Positions 15,399 to 22,698 of a DNA stretch of 64,000 nucleotides are shown in pieces. Under the pieces are notes generated by a model that saw only the letters and a program-made list of their open reading frames with translations, was not told the origin of the DNA and did not search any database. A program made the translations under genes and the position numbers. Each line of letters begins with the position of its first letter. Positions within the stretch are counted from its first letter, which is position 1. This DNA is from Paenibacillus tyrphae (GTDB taxonomy: Bacteria > Bacillota > Bacilli > Paenibacillales > NBRC-103111): the NCBI RefSeq assembly GCF_027925525.1, contig NZ_BSDJ01000007.1, forward strand, positions 124,001 through 188,000. Reading direction: 5' to 3'.

Positions 15399-15959
15399 TC
15401 ATGTGGTAGTACAATAAAGCTCATACATGTTGTTTATGTATTTCGCGCAGGTATACGGATTGGGCGGATGGCCACCCGACATTTTTTCTCCCGTAGCGGT
15501 AACGGTTACATTTCCGTCCGGAATGGCAACGCGGTGGCCCAAATCCAGCAGCTTTTGCACATTGGCTTGTACGACCGCCGTGTTGTACATGTTCATATTC
15601 ATCGTAGGGAAAAATAAGACGGGTCTTGGAAAACAAAGGATGAGCATCGTCAGGAGGTTATCGGTGATTCCGTTGGCAGCTTTGGCTAACGTGTTGGCGG
15701 TGCAGGGCAGCACGATGAACATGTCCGCCCACGAGGCAAGGAAAGAATGAGGCACGGCGACGTCATAAGCAGGGTCAAGCATTTTTTGATAGACTTTCCC
15801 TTCGATATGCGCGCCCAAAAATTGCGGGTTGATGAAGTTGGAAACATTATCCGAAACGACGACCCTTACTTCGGCTTGCAGCTTGTCCTGAAAAATCCGT
15901 ATATAATACGGCAATTCGATGATCGCCGAAGAGGCGCTTGCTCCGATCAGCAGCTTCAT
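15399..15959 (-). CDS. EpiD/LanD-like flavoprotein (peptidyl-cysteine decarboxylase)
   Basis: A 186-residue member of the HFCD flavoproteins (homo-oligomeric FMN-containing Cys decarboxylases), which oxidatively decarboxylate a C-terminal Cys to an enethiol. Visible hallmarks: the FMN-binding start LIGASASSAI, catalytic His71 in VPHSFLASWAD, the PASANT-like motif PCTANT at 85-90 and PTMNMNMY (PxMNxxMW) at 118-125. The GEKMSGGHPP segment corresponds to the substrate clamp; the ACGD motif of the CoA-pathway enzyme Dfp is absent, so a peptide substrate is favoured. AAGGAGGGG precedes ATG 15959. It is the first full gene of the RiPP operon, just before the precursor whose last residue is Cys. Confidence 0.85.
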   Translation of the reverse strand: MKLLIGASASSAIIELPYYIRIFQDKLQAEVRVVVSDNVSNFINPQFLGAHIEGKVYQKMLDPAYDVAVPHSFLASWADMFIVLPCTANTLAKAANGITDNLLTMLILCFPRPVLFFPTMNMNMYNTAVVQANVQKLLDLGHRVAIPDGNVTVTATGEKMSGGHPPNPYTCAKYINNMYELYCTTT

Positions 15960-16030
15960 CGATTCCCCTCCTTGGTATAATCCAAATCCATTCGGCGCAT
16001 CGTTGCGAACAAAGATGTAATCGCTTCCAT
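15956..16030 (-). CDS. 24-codon leader ORF overlapping the decarboxylase start
   Basis: ATG 16030 opens a frame that starts MEAITSLFATMRRM and ends in KEGNR. Its TGA overlaps the decarboxylase ATG as ATGA, the usual form of translational coupling, and the decarboxylase ribosome binding site lies inside it. There is no good ribosome binding site before ATG 16030, only a T-rich stretch. It may be a coupling leader, a small functional peptide or chance. Confidence 0.35.
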   Translation of the reverse strand: MEAITSLFATMRRMDLDYTKEGNR

Positions 16031-16131
16031 TTGAGATTTAAAAAAAAGCGACGAGGGGAGTTCCTATCAATTCGTCTGCCTATTGTCGAGTCTCTTAATT
16101 AACATTTTCGATTGAGGAGTTCTTGAAACAT

Positions 16132-16160
16132 AATATACACCACGAGGACATGGTTGTAAA
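16132..16160 (-). promoter_or_regulatory. SigA-type promoter of the RiPP operon
   Basis: On the minus strand TTTACA (16155-16160) and TATATT (16132-16137) are separated by exactly 17 bases. It is about 170 bases upstream of the decarboxylase start, in a very A+T-rich stretch (16010-16220) that holds no other convincing gene. Confidence 0.7.
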
Positions 16161-16257
16161 TTACTTTTTAAATAAAATATTACTTTTTTAGTTTTTTTGT
16201 TAATTAATATAAATATATCCCTTTTCGTTCCGGCGCGCGCCCCATGCCTGCTCCCGG

Positions 16258-16482
16258 TCACTCCAGCAGCTTGCCGAGCGGCCCGAAAAGGAAGTCGACA
16301 AGCTGCGTCGGCCCCGGCAGATCCGGGAAAAGAACAAGCAGCAGGGTCAACATCCAGCCAAGCGCCGCAAGCATGGCGAAAGCCAGCTTTTCCCGTTTGG
16401 AATATTGCCGGAATTTAGGCCTTTCGTATCCGATCATGAACAAGACGACGAAAGTCACTGCTACGGCAGCTCCCCATTTCAT
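16258..16482 (-). CDS. Small two-helix protein at the end of the ger operon
   Basis: A 74-residue protein with two membrane helices (WGAAVAVTFVVLFMIGY and FAMLAALGWMLTLLLVLFP) joined by a basic loop (ERPKFRQYSKREK). Its ATG overlaps the stop of the GerC-type gene by four bases. Small fourth genes of this kind (GerD/GerX-like or GerKD) are found in several gerA-type operons and modulate germinant response; the match is by position and shape. It may be made in the forespore with the other three subunits. Confidence 0.6.
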   Translation of the reverse strand: MKWGAAVAVTFVVLFMIGYERPKFRQYSKREKLAFAMLAALGWMLTLLLVLFPDLPGPTQLVDFLFGPLGKLLE

Positions 16483-17699
16483 TTCGGTTTCACCTCGTTT
16501 TTGGGCCGGCTTGCCTGGACCGTAGCCATGCCGGTGCGGACAATACGCGCCCTCGATTCGATTCGTACCTCGACTTGCGGAAAACGTTCCTCCCAGCGGT
16601 GCTTTTCTTTTTTCCAGAGCTGCGGATAACGGCGGTGAAACGCTTCTGCGAAGTTGAATATATCCGCGTGCAGCTCCTTTTGCGGATGGACCAGCGCCAT
16701 GCGGATACGCTTCTCGATTTCCGCGGACAGCTGCTTTTCCAAGCTTTCCGTCACTTTCGGGTCCACCAGGTTTATGTTTGTCGTGTTTTGGATGACGTCA
16801 TCCTCCGTTTGAATCCGTACGGTGACACTCCATCGGTCCCCTTCAATAAGGGGAAGCAGCTTTGTCCGGCTGTCCAAAATTTTGAACGAGATGAGCCCCT
16901 TTCCTTCCTTGGGGGCAAGGGTAACGGTGGCCGCCTCCACCTCGTCGCGGAGCCAGAGCAGTCCCCGGGTCATCCGGTCGTCAATGAAGCCGACCATCCG
17001 GTCCTTCTTCAGTATGACCGAGCCGTTAATGTACGCATCCGTCCGTTTCGGATCGCTTCCGGGCTGCGCCGGCAAAGCTTCGATCCAGGGCAGGGCTGCC
17101 GCTCCGGCATCGCTAACGAGCATTTCCGCAAAATCTTTGACCGTGACCTTAAGTCCGGTCTGGGACCTCGCCATTTCCCTAAGCGACTCGGCCGAGCTTC
17201 GCTCAAGCGGGGGCAACAGAGTTAAAATGTCCTGCGCACGCCCTTTGCATATGAACATCTCCGCCCGCTCCCGCGGACCCGGGTCCCGCATGATAAAATC
17301 GATGTTCTCGCGAATGCCCTCCCTCGCCAGCGCTTCGCCAAAAACGAAAACCTCGCCATGTCCCCAAAATATGCGCCGCGACAGCTTCTCCTGCAGCTTG
17401 GTCATCGCATCAGCCAGCGTATAGCCGGTTGCCGAACGAAGAATCGTTTGTCCGCTGGTAGGCGTCTTGCCGCCTCCCCCGGAGCCTCCGCTATCCTGCC
17501 CTCCGCCCCCTCGCGGAACGAAGAGCTGAACCGACAGCTTGACGAGCCGGCCCTCGGCCTTGTCCAAACCGGCGGCCATAATAATCGCCAGATCGTTGAC
17601 CTCCTTCCGATCCCAGCAGCCGGGCAGCAGCAAGAGCAGCAGCGCAGCCGATGCCGTCATCACAAGCCTGAGCCTCTTCCAACCGACTCCCGGTACCAT
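16479..17699 (-). CDS. Ger(x)C-family germinant receptor lipoprotein
   Basis: The C subunit of a GerA-type nutrient germinant receptor, 406 residues. A lipoprotein signal is visible: hydrophobic stretch LLLLLLPG followed by Cys, then WDRKEVNDLA, the classic start of mature GerC proteins. The rest has the mixed alpha/beta three-domain pattern of the family, ending in the ELHADIFNFAEAFHRRYP segment. It is anchored on the outer face of the spore inner membrane. It follows the B subunit by 42 bases and is coupled to the small protein after it. Confidence 0.9.
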   Translation of the reverse strand: MVPGVGWKRLRLVMTASAALLLLLLPGCWDRKEVNDLAIIMAAGLDKAEGRLVKLSVQLFVPRGGGGQDSGGSGGGGKTPTSGQTILRSATGYTLADAMTKLQEKLSRRIFWGHGEVFVFGEALAREGIRENIDFIMRDPGPRERAEMFICKGRAQDILTLLPPLERSSAESLREMARSQTGLKVTVKDFAEMLVSDAGAAALPWIEALPAQPGSDPKRTDAYINGSVILKKDRMVGFIDDRMTRGLLWLRDEVEAATVTLAPKEGKGLISFKILDSRTKLLPLIEGDRWSVTVRIQTEDDVIQNTTNINLVDPKVTESLEKQLSAEIEKRIRMALVHPQKELHADIFNFAEAFHRRYPQLWKKEKHRWEERFPQVEVRIESRARIVRTGMATVQASRPKNEVKPK

Positions 17700-17741
17700 G
17701 GGATTGCCCTCCCTCCTTTTTAGCGCAAATTCGTTCGGCGG

Positions 17742-18830
17742 TTACCCTCCCGCTTTTTGCCGTACAAGAGCCACGACCAGCAGCAGCATCGGCAGGGCCC
17801 CCTTAATCACCCACAAATAGATCGCCCCGCTCGTCGCGAAGAAATGAGCCATGACCTGCAAATTGGGCGTGACCCAAACGCTGAATACCGTTACCAGCAG
17901 TCCGAGCGGCGGCACGATCAGACGATAATCGGAAAGACCTAGCCATTCCGCAGCAATGTGGACCAACAGGTAGTAGTAAATGCAAATTTTGACGAACATT
18001 CCCAGCAGCCAAATCGCCATCAGGAAAGCTTCCAAATGCTCGAGGAAATCCGCCAGCGCGATATAGCGGGTCGCAATCATCAGCGGATAAGTAAAACCGA
18101 CAGTAATATCCCCGAACAGCAGCAAGACCGCAATATTGGTGACGACCATCGTACCCGTGACGGCGAGAAGCGACAGCAGTCCCCAGCGCAGGCTCTTCGG
18201 GCGATCAGCCACGAAAGGCAATAGAAAGGAAAGGATGAAAAAATCGGCAAACCAGCTCTGAAGCACGAGCGAGCCTTTTATGGAAGGCTTGATGCCGTTT
18301 TCCAGCATGGGAAGCATATGCTTCGGGTCAAAATCCGGAATTAGCAAAGCGATAAACAGCAGCAGAAAAAAGACGAAAAACGGAATAAACAGCTGGGCGC
18401 ATCGAGCGATGACCTCCAAGCCGCCACGGACGGCATAAGCGCACACGGCTAACATACAGCCGATCACGAAGATGATCGGCGTCCGGGGCAAAAAGCTCCC
18501 TACGACAAATTCGCCATATTCCCGGGTTACAAAACCGAGGTCGTGCAAATAAGCGAAAAAAAACAGAAAGCCGAACAGCTTGCCAAGCAGCCGGCCGAGT
18601 ACCCGCTCGCCGATGGCAATCAGCGTCCGGCCCGGGTTCATCGTATGCAAGCGGTGCGTCGTTAAGATCAGCGCAAGTCCGAGAAAAAGGCCCCAGACCG
18701 GGGAGAGCCACATGTCGCGGCCCGCGCGCTCCATCGTGAGAGAGGGCACGATAAGAATGGCCGTGGCCAAAATCGCTGCATACATCAGGAGTCCCATCTG
18801 AAAAGCGGATATTTTCCCGCGTTCAATCAT
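17742..18830 (-). CDS. GerB-type spore germination permease
   Basis: The B subunit of the germinant receptor: 362 residues, about ten membrane helices, APC-superfamily fold that binds the germinant. The first helix (ISAFQMGLLMYAAILATAIL) carries the family's typical start. It overlaps the end of the A-subunit gene by eight bases, so the two are translationally coupled. The germinant (amino acid, nucleoside or sugar) cannot be read from the sequence. Confidence 0.9.
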   Translation of the reverse strand: MIERGKISAFQMGLLMYAAILATAILIVPSLTMERAGRDMWLSPVWGLFLGLALILTTHRLHTMNPGRTLIAIGERVLGRLLGKLFGFLFFFAYLHDLGFVTREYGEFVVGSFLPRTPIIFVIGCMLAVCAYAVRGGLEVIARCAQLFIPFFVFFLLLFIALLIPDFDPKHMLPMLENGIKPSIKGSLVLQSWFADFFILSFLLPFVADRPKSLRWGLLSLLAVTGTMVVTNIAVLLLFGDITVGFTYPLMIATRYIALADFLEHLEAFLMAIWLLGMFVKICIYYYLLVHIAAEWLGLSDYRLIVPPLGLLVTVFSVWVTPNLQVMAHFFATSGAIYLWVIKGALPMLLLVVALVRQKAGG

Positions 18831-20391
18831 GCTTGTTCTCCCCTTGGTCCGGCCCCGGCTTCAGTCCGGAAGACTGCCGGACCGGATTGTAGCTGCCCGT
18901 CAAATGCGGCCTCGTGTTGCGCGTCCATAGCGGCGCCCGCAACAACACTTCTTTGAAGACACCGCGCTTCATCGGGGCAACCGGCTCCAGATACGGCACG
19001 CCGAAGGAGCGCAGCGCGCACATATGGACAACAATCGAAATGACTCCGAGCATCAAGCCGAGAAGCCCGAGCATGCCGGCAAGGAACATAAGCGGAAACC
19101 GGAGCAGCCGGACCGAAATGCCCAGTGTGTACCGCGGAATCGTAAACGATGCGATGCCCGTAATGGCCACCACCATGACCATCGGGGCGGAAACGAGCCC
19201 TGCGGCGATCGCCGCTTGGCCGATAACCAGCGCGCCGACGATGCTGACGGCGGCGCCGACCTGCTTCGGCAAGCGGACTCCGGCTTCGCGCAGCGCCTCG
19301 AACGATACTTCCATCAGGAGTGCTTCCACCAGAGCCGGAAACGGAATTTCTTCCCGCGATCTGGCGACGCTCAGCAGCAGTGTCGTCGGGATCATCTCCT
19401 GATGGAAGGTCAAAATGGCTACATACGATGACGGAATGATCAGCGCGATCGCCAGGAAGAGGTAGCGGAGCCAGCGGATCAAGGTTCCCGCCCAGAAACG
19501 CTCGTAATAGTCTTCCGGCGACTGCATCAGCGAGAAAAACGTAATCGGCATCACTAAAGCAAACGGACTCCCCTCACTTAACAGGGCGGCCCGGCCCTCC
19601 AGCAAATTCGCACAGACGACGTCCGGACGCTCGGTCGACAGAAGCTGCGGAAACACGGACCGCGGATTGTCCTCGATCAACTCCTCGATGTAGGAGCTGT
19701 CCAGAATGCCGTCGATGTCGATGCGTCGCAATCGTTTCTCGATCTCATCGATCAAAGAAGCGTCGGCCAAGCCTTCGACATACACGATGGCGGTCTTCGT
19801 TTGCGTATAACGCCCGATCTTGACCGATTTTATTTTAAGGGCGGGCGTTTTAATGATACGGCGGATCAAGGTGGTATTGACGGTTAACGTCTCGATAAAC
19901 CCCTGCCGTGGACCGCGGACGACAGCTTCGGCAACGGGCTCGTCGATGCTTCTTTTCTCCCAATTGGCTACGCACAGTGAAACGCCTTCCTTCTCTCCGT
20001 CCACAAGCAGGACGGGATTGCCGTTCACGATATGATCATTGATCTCCGCTATCGTACTGATTTTCTGGGCATGGGATATCGCGATCCGCTTCATGAAAGG
20101 AGTTTCCGGCTGCCCGGTCTCCTGCTTGAGCGGAGCCAAAATATGCTCGTCGATTATCCCCGAATCGCACATGCCTTCGATGAAGATCAGGACGGCGTCC
20201 GTCTGCCCGTAGATGGGAAAGTGATGAAAAATAACATCCGCACAATTTTCGTACAGCGCGGTTAGCGTCTCCAGGTTGTCCGCCAGACTAAGCGACAGCT
20301 CGTCCGTCCGCATTTCGGGCCCTTGCTGCATCCCAGTCTCTTGCCGAGAAGAGCCGGACCGCTTCGCAAATAGCTTGGAAAATAAGTTCAC
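18823..20391 (-). CDS. GerA-type spore germination receptor subunit
   Basis: The A subunit, about 522 residues. A large N-terminal cytosolic domain (about 1-280) contains the family blocks DAVLIFIEGMCDSG and KTAIVYVEGLADASLI. Five or six membrane helices follow, including RYLFLAIALIIPSSYVAI, with RLPKQVGAAVSIVGALVIGQ as the conserved motif. GTG 20391 is preferred: GAGAGGATC is seven bases upstream and the protein then begins NLFSKLFAKRSG; a longer ATG form from 20427 has no such site. First gene of the A-B-C-small operon. Expression late in sporulation (sigma-G) is expected, but I saw no clear sigma-G promoter. Confidence 0.9.
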   Translation of the reverse strand: MNLFSKLFAKRSGSSRQETGMQQGPEMRTDELSLSLADNLETLTALYENCADVIFHHFPIYGQTDAVLIFIEGMCDSGIIDEHILAPLKQETGQPETPFMKRIAISHAQKISTIAEINDHIVNGNPVLLVDGEKEGVSLCVANWEKRSIDEPVAEAVVRGPRQGFIETLTVNTTLIRRIIKTPALKIKSVKIGRYTQTKTAIVYVEGLADASLIDEIEKRLRRIDIDGILDSSYIEELIEDNPRSVFPQLLSTERPDVVCANLLEGRAALLSEGSPFALVMPITFFSLMQSPEDYYERFWAGTLIRWLRYLFLAIALIIPSSYVAILTFHQEMIPTTLLLSVARSREEIPFPALVEALLMEVSFEALREAGVRLPKQVGAAVSIVGALVIGQAAIAAGLVSAPMVMVVAITGIASFTIPRYTLGISVRLLRFPLMFLAGMLGLLGLMLGVISIVVHMCALRSFGVPYLEPVAPMKRGVFKEVLLRAPLWTRNTRPHLTGSYNPVRQSSGLKPGPDQGENKHD

Positions 20392-20544
20392 GGCAGATCC
20401 TCTCTCGATGATGCAGGTTTTGTACACATGTTTCCCCGGCTGGAAATATTTTATCCAACCGGACGACCCTAAGGAAGACGGCTAAATGGTTCGATAATTC
20501 GGGGCCTGCTCGCTGAAAAGGGGAAAATTCGGCGAATGTCCGGT

Positions 20545-20573
20545 TTGTCAACGCAGCAACTTATTTCTATACT
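20545..20573 (+). promoter_or_regulatory. Promoter of the marR-MFS unit
   Basis: TTGTCA (20545-20550) and TATACT (20568-20573) are separated by 17 bases, each close to the SigA consensus. The start site should fall near 20580. Confidence 0.75.
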
Positions 20574-20578
20574 GTAAT

Positions 20579-20596
20579 TAGTGGCATGTGCAACTA
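20579..20596. promoter_or_regulatory. Candidate MarR operator
   Basis: TAGTGGCATGTGCAACTA is an 18-base imperfect palindrome (14 of 18 positions match the reverse complement). It lies at the predicted transcription start of marR, where binding would block transcription; autorepression is usual for the family. Confidence 0.55.
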
Positions 20597-20620
20597 TTTT
20601 TGAAAGCGGGAGGAAGCCGG

Positions 20621-21079
20621 ATGATCGATCAGCGCCATACGATTACAAGATGGGTATCGCTCCTGTACCGTTACGGACAAATGTACATCGGCGAGCGGCT
20701 CAAAGCGCATGGCATCGGCAAAGGCCAGCATATTTTTCTGAACGCGCTGTATAAAGAAGACGGCCTCAGTCAAGAGGAGCTGTCGAGCTATTTGAAAATC
20801 GATAAAGGAACGACGGCCAAAGCGCTGAAAAAACTCGAGGCGCAAGGCTATGTGCTGCGGCAGGTGCGGGAGGAGGACAAGCGGTCTTACCGCGTCTTCT
20901 TGACGGAGAAGGCTTGGCGGATCAAGGACGAGGTGCGCGGGGTGCTCACCGACTGGAGGCACATCCTGTCCGACGGCTTGACGGAGGAGGAGCAGCGGCT
21001 CGCCCTGGAGCTGCTGGAGAAGATGGGCGGCAATGCGGCCCGGTTTAACGAGGAAAACGACAAGACGCCAAAAGCCTAA
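20621..21079 (+). CDS. MarR-family transcriptional regulator
   Basis: A 152-residue winged-helix dimer. The DNA-recognition region is visible: LSQEELSSYLKIDKGTTAKA is the helix-turn-helix and LRQVREEDKRSYRVFLT the wing with its conserved D-R-S/R pattern. ATG 20621 has GGGAGGAA 6-13 bases before it. MFS gene 36 bases downstream points to control of a drug or metabolite exporter, released when a small ligand binds MarR. The palindrome at the start site suggests self-regulation. Confidence 0.9.
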   Translation: MIDQRHTITRWVSLLYRYGQMYIGERLKAHGIGKGQHIFLNALYKEDGLSQEELSSYLKIDKGTTAKALKKLEAQGYVLRQVREEDKRSYRVFLTEKAWRIKDEVRGVLTDWRHILSDGLTEEEQRLALELLEKMGGNAARFNEENDKTPKA

Positions 21080-21114
21080 GCAGCGAACTTACATTTGGAG
21101 GCAGGTGAACGCTC

Positions 21115-22374
21115 GTGAATCTGAGGCATGCGGGGATGAGGGTCGTCAATAACAACTTTCACGCCCTGACCCATAAAAACTACCGTTACTTTTGGTTTGG
21201 ACAATGCGTTTCCCTGATCGGCACCTGGATGCAAAACATCGGCCAATCCTGGCTCGTGCTGACGCTGACGGGCTCGCCCCTGCTGCTCGGGCTGGTAGGA
21301 ACGATCCAATTTTTGCCCATTACCTGCTTTTCGCTATTTGCTGGAGCGCTTATCGATAAGTTTCCGAAACGAAACATTCTGATCGTAACCCAGACAGTGT
21401 CGATGCTGCTGGCCTTGATTCTGTCCGCTCTTGTTTTTACGGACACCGTCAAGTACGGGTACATTCTGGTCCTCGCGTTCCTGCTCGGGCTGACGAACAC
21501 GTTCGACATGCCGACGCGGCAGGCGTTCAATATCGAGATCGTCGGCAAGGAAGACCTTATGAACGCGATCGCGCTCAATTCGACGACCTTCAATCTGGCC
21601 CGCATCGTGGGGCCGGCAATCGGCGCCGGTATGATGGCTTACCTCGGGGCCGGGTGGTGCTTTCTGCTGAACGGACTCAGCTTCGTGGCCGTCATCTACG
21701 GGCTGCTGCAAATCCGTACGACGCCTTACGTCCGCGAGAAGAAAAAAGACACCGGGCTGCTCAAGGAGATCAAGGACGGCATCGTGTACATTTCCAAGGA
21801 CCGGCTGTTGGCGCGCACGCTGCTGCTCGTGACCGTCGTCGGCACGATGGCCTATAACTTCAGCGTGCTCATTCCCGTCTTCACGAAAGACGTGCTGCAT
21901 ATGCAGGAGAAAACGTACGGACTGATGATGTCCTGCCTCGGCGTCGGGTCCCTGATCGGGGCGCTGACGATGTCGTTCCGCAGCAAAAAAGGCCCACGGC
22001 TATCCTTGATCATTACTTGCTGCATTCTCATTTCGGTCTTCCTGCTGTTGAACGGGATGACCGGCTCCGTGTACATGTTCGGCCTGCTGCTGGCGCTGCA
22101 GGGCTTCTGCAACATTCTGTTCGCCACCAACTGCAACTCGTCCCTGCAAATTCATTCCAAGGACGAGTACCGGGCCCGGGTCATGAGCGTGTATTCGCTC
22201 GTCTTCGCCGGCTCGACGCCGGTCGGCAACCTGTTCACCGGCTTTGCGGCCGATCATTACGGGGCCAATGGCGCATTCTTCCTATGCGGCTTGTTCTGCC
22301 TGATTCCGTGTCTGATCATTATCATCGCGTTCCGCAAAAAAGCGGGCGAGCCCGAAGAATCCGCGGCGGCTTGA
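21115..22374 (+). CDS. MFS transporter (EntS-like)
   Basis: A 419-residue transporter with about 12 helices. The start NFHALTHKNYRYFWFGQCVS and the motif ALIDKFPKRNILI (loop 2-3 signature) are typical of the EntS/multidrug group, as is RQAFNIEIVGKEDLMNAIAL. GTG 21115 has AGGTGA six bases upstream. It is co-transcribed with the MarR regulator and is therefore a probable drug, siderophore or metabolite exporter. Confidence 0.85.
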   Translation: MNLRHAGMRVVNNNFHALTHKNYRYFWFGQCVSLIGTWMQNIGQSWLVLTLTGSPLLLGLVGTIQFLPITCFSLFAGALIDKFPKRNILIVTQTVSMLLALILSALVFTDTVKYGYILVLAFLLGLTNTFDMPTRQAFNIEIVGKEDLMNAIALNSTTFNLARIVGPAIGAGMMAYLGAGWCFLLNGLSFVAVIYGLLQIRTTPYVREKKKDTGLLKEIKDGIVYISKDRLLARTLLLVTVVGTMAYNFSVLIPVFTKDVLHMQEKTYGLMMSCLGVGSLIGALTMSFRSKKGPRLSLIITCCILISVFLLLNGMTGSVYMFGLLLALQGFCNILFATNCNSSLQIHSKDEYRARVMSVYSLVFAGSTPVGNLFTGFAADHYGANGAFFLCGLFCLIPCLIIIIAFRKKAGEPEESAAA

Positions 22375-22446
22375 GATGTGCGGATAAATAGAGCGTTATG
22401 TAAAAATAGAATTGACCGCCGAGACCAAAGCGGATTAGCGGTCAGC

Positions 22447-22638
22447 GAATTGAGAAAGTGATTATTATAAAAAATAGAGATAATTACGGAGGTGGGGTGT
22501 CTACTGGAGGAGCGATAGCGTTCGCCTTTGTCTGCGGGAAATACCCGCCGTTAAGCGGCTTCAATCAAAATTTCCCGAAGACAAGAGCGACCGGAAGTAG
22601 ATACCCCACCCCCTCGTACACCTCTATTACCTCAATTC
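22447..22638. repeat. Structured intergenic repeat, copy B
   Basis: Same order of stems as copy A: GAATTGAG 22447-22454 with CTCAATTC 22631-22638; AATAGAG 22473-22479 with CTCTATT 22622-22628; GGTGGGGTGTCTACT 22491-22505 with 22596-22610; 22530-22542 with 22570-22582. It fills the gap between the convergent MFS and symporter genes. Relative to copy A the 15-base-pair stem changes C-G to T-A on both arms, keeping the pairing. No gene is seen in 22375-22698. Confidence 0.85.
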
Positions 22639-22649
22639 ACCACTTATTC

Positions 22650-22685
22650 ACCGCTAGGGAAGCTTAGCGGTCAATCCTCCTTTTT
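22650..22685 (+). terminator. Terminator beyond repeat B
   Basis: ACCGCTA (22650-22656) pairs with TAGCGGT (22665-22671), followed nine bases later by a run of six T. It would end the MFS transcript after passing through repeat B. Confidence 0.5.
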
Positions 22686-22698
22686 TAAGCGACAGCCG

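Noticed and set aside
15399..15959. Flavoprotein considered as the coenzyme A pathway enzyme CoaC/Dfp
   Set aside because: It is a stand-alone 186-residue protein without the synthetase half or the ACGD motif, and sits beside a peptide ending in Cys and a peptide maturase.
16036..16043. T run in the RiPP leader, considered as a terminator
   Set aside because: No stem precedes it on the transcribed strand.
16067..16261. 64-codon minus-strand frame in the A+T-rich stretch
   Set aside because: It spans the predicted RiPP promoter and has no ribosome binding site.
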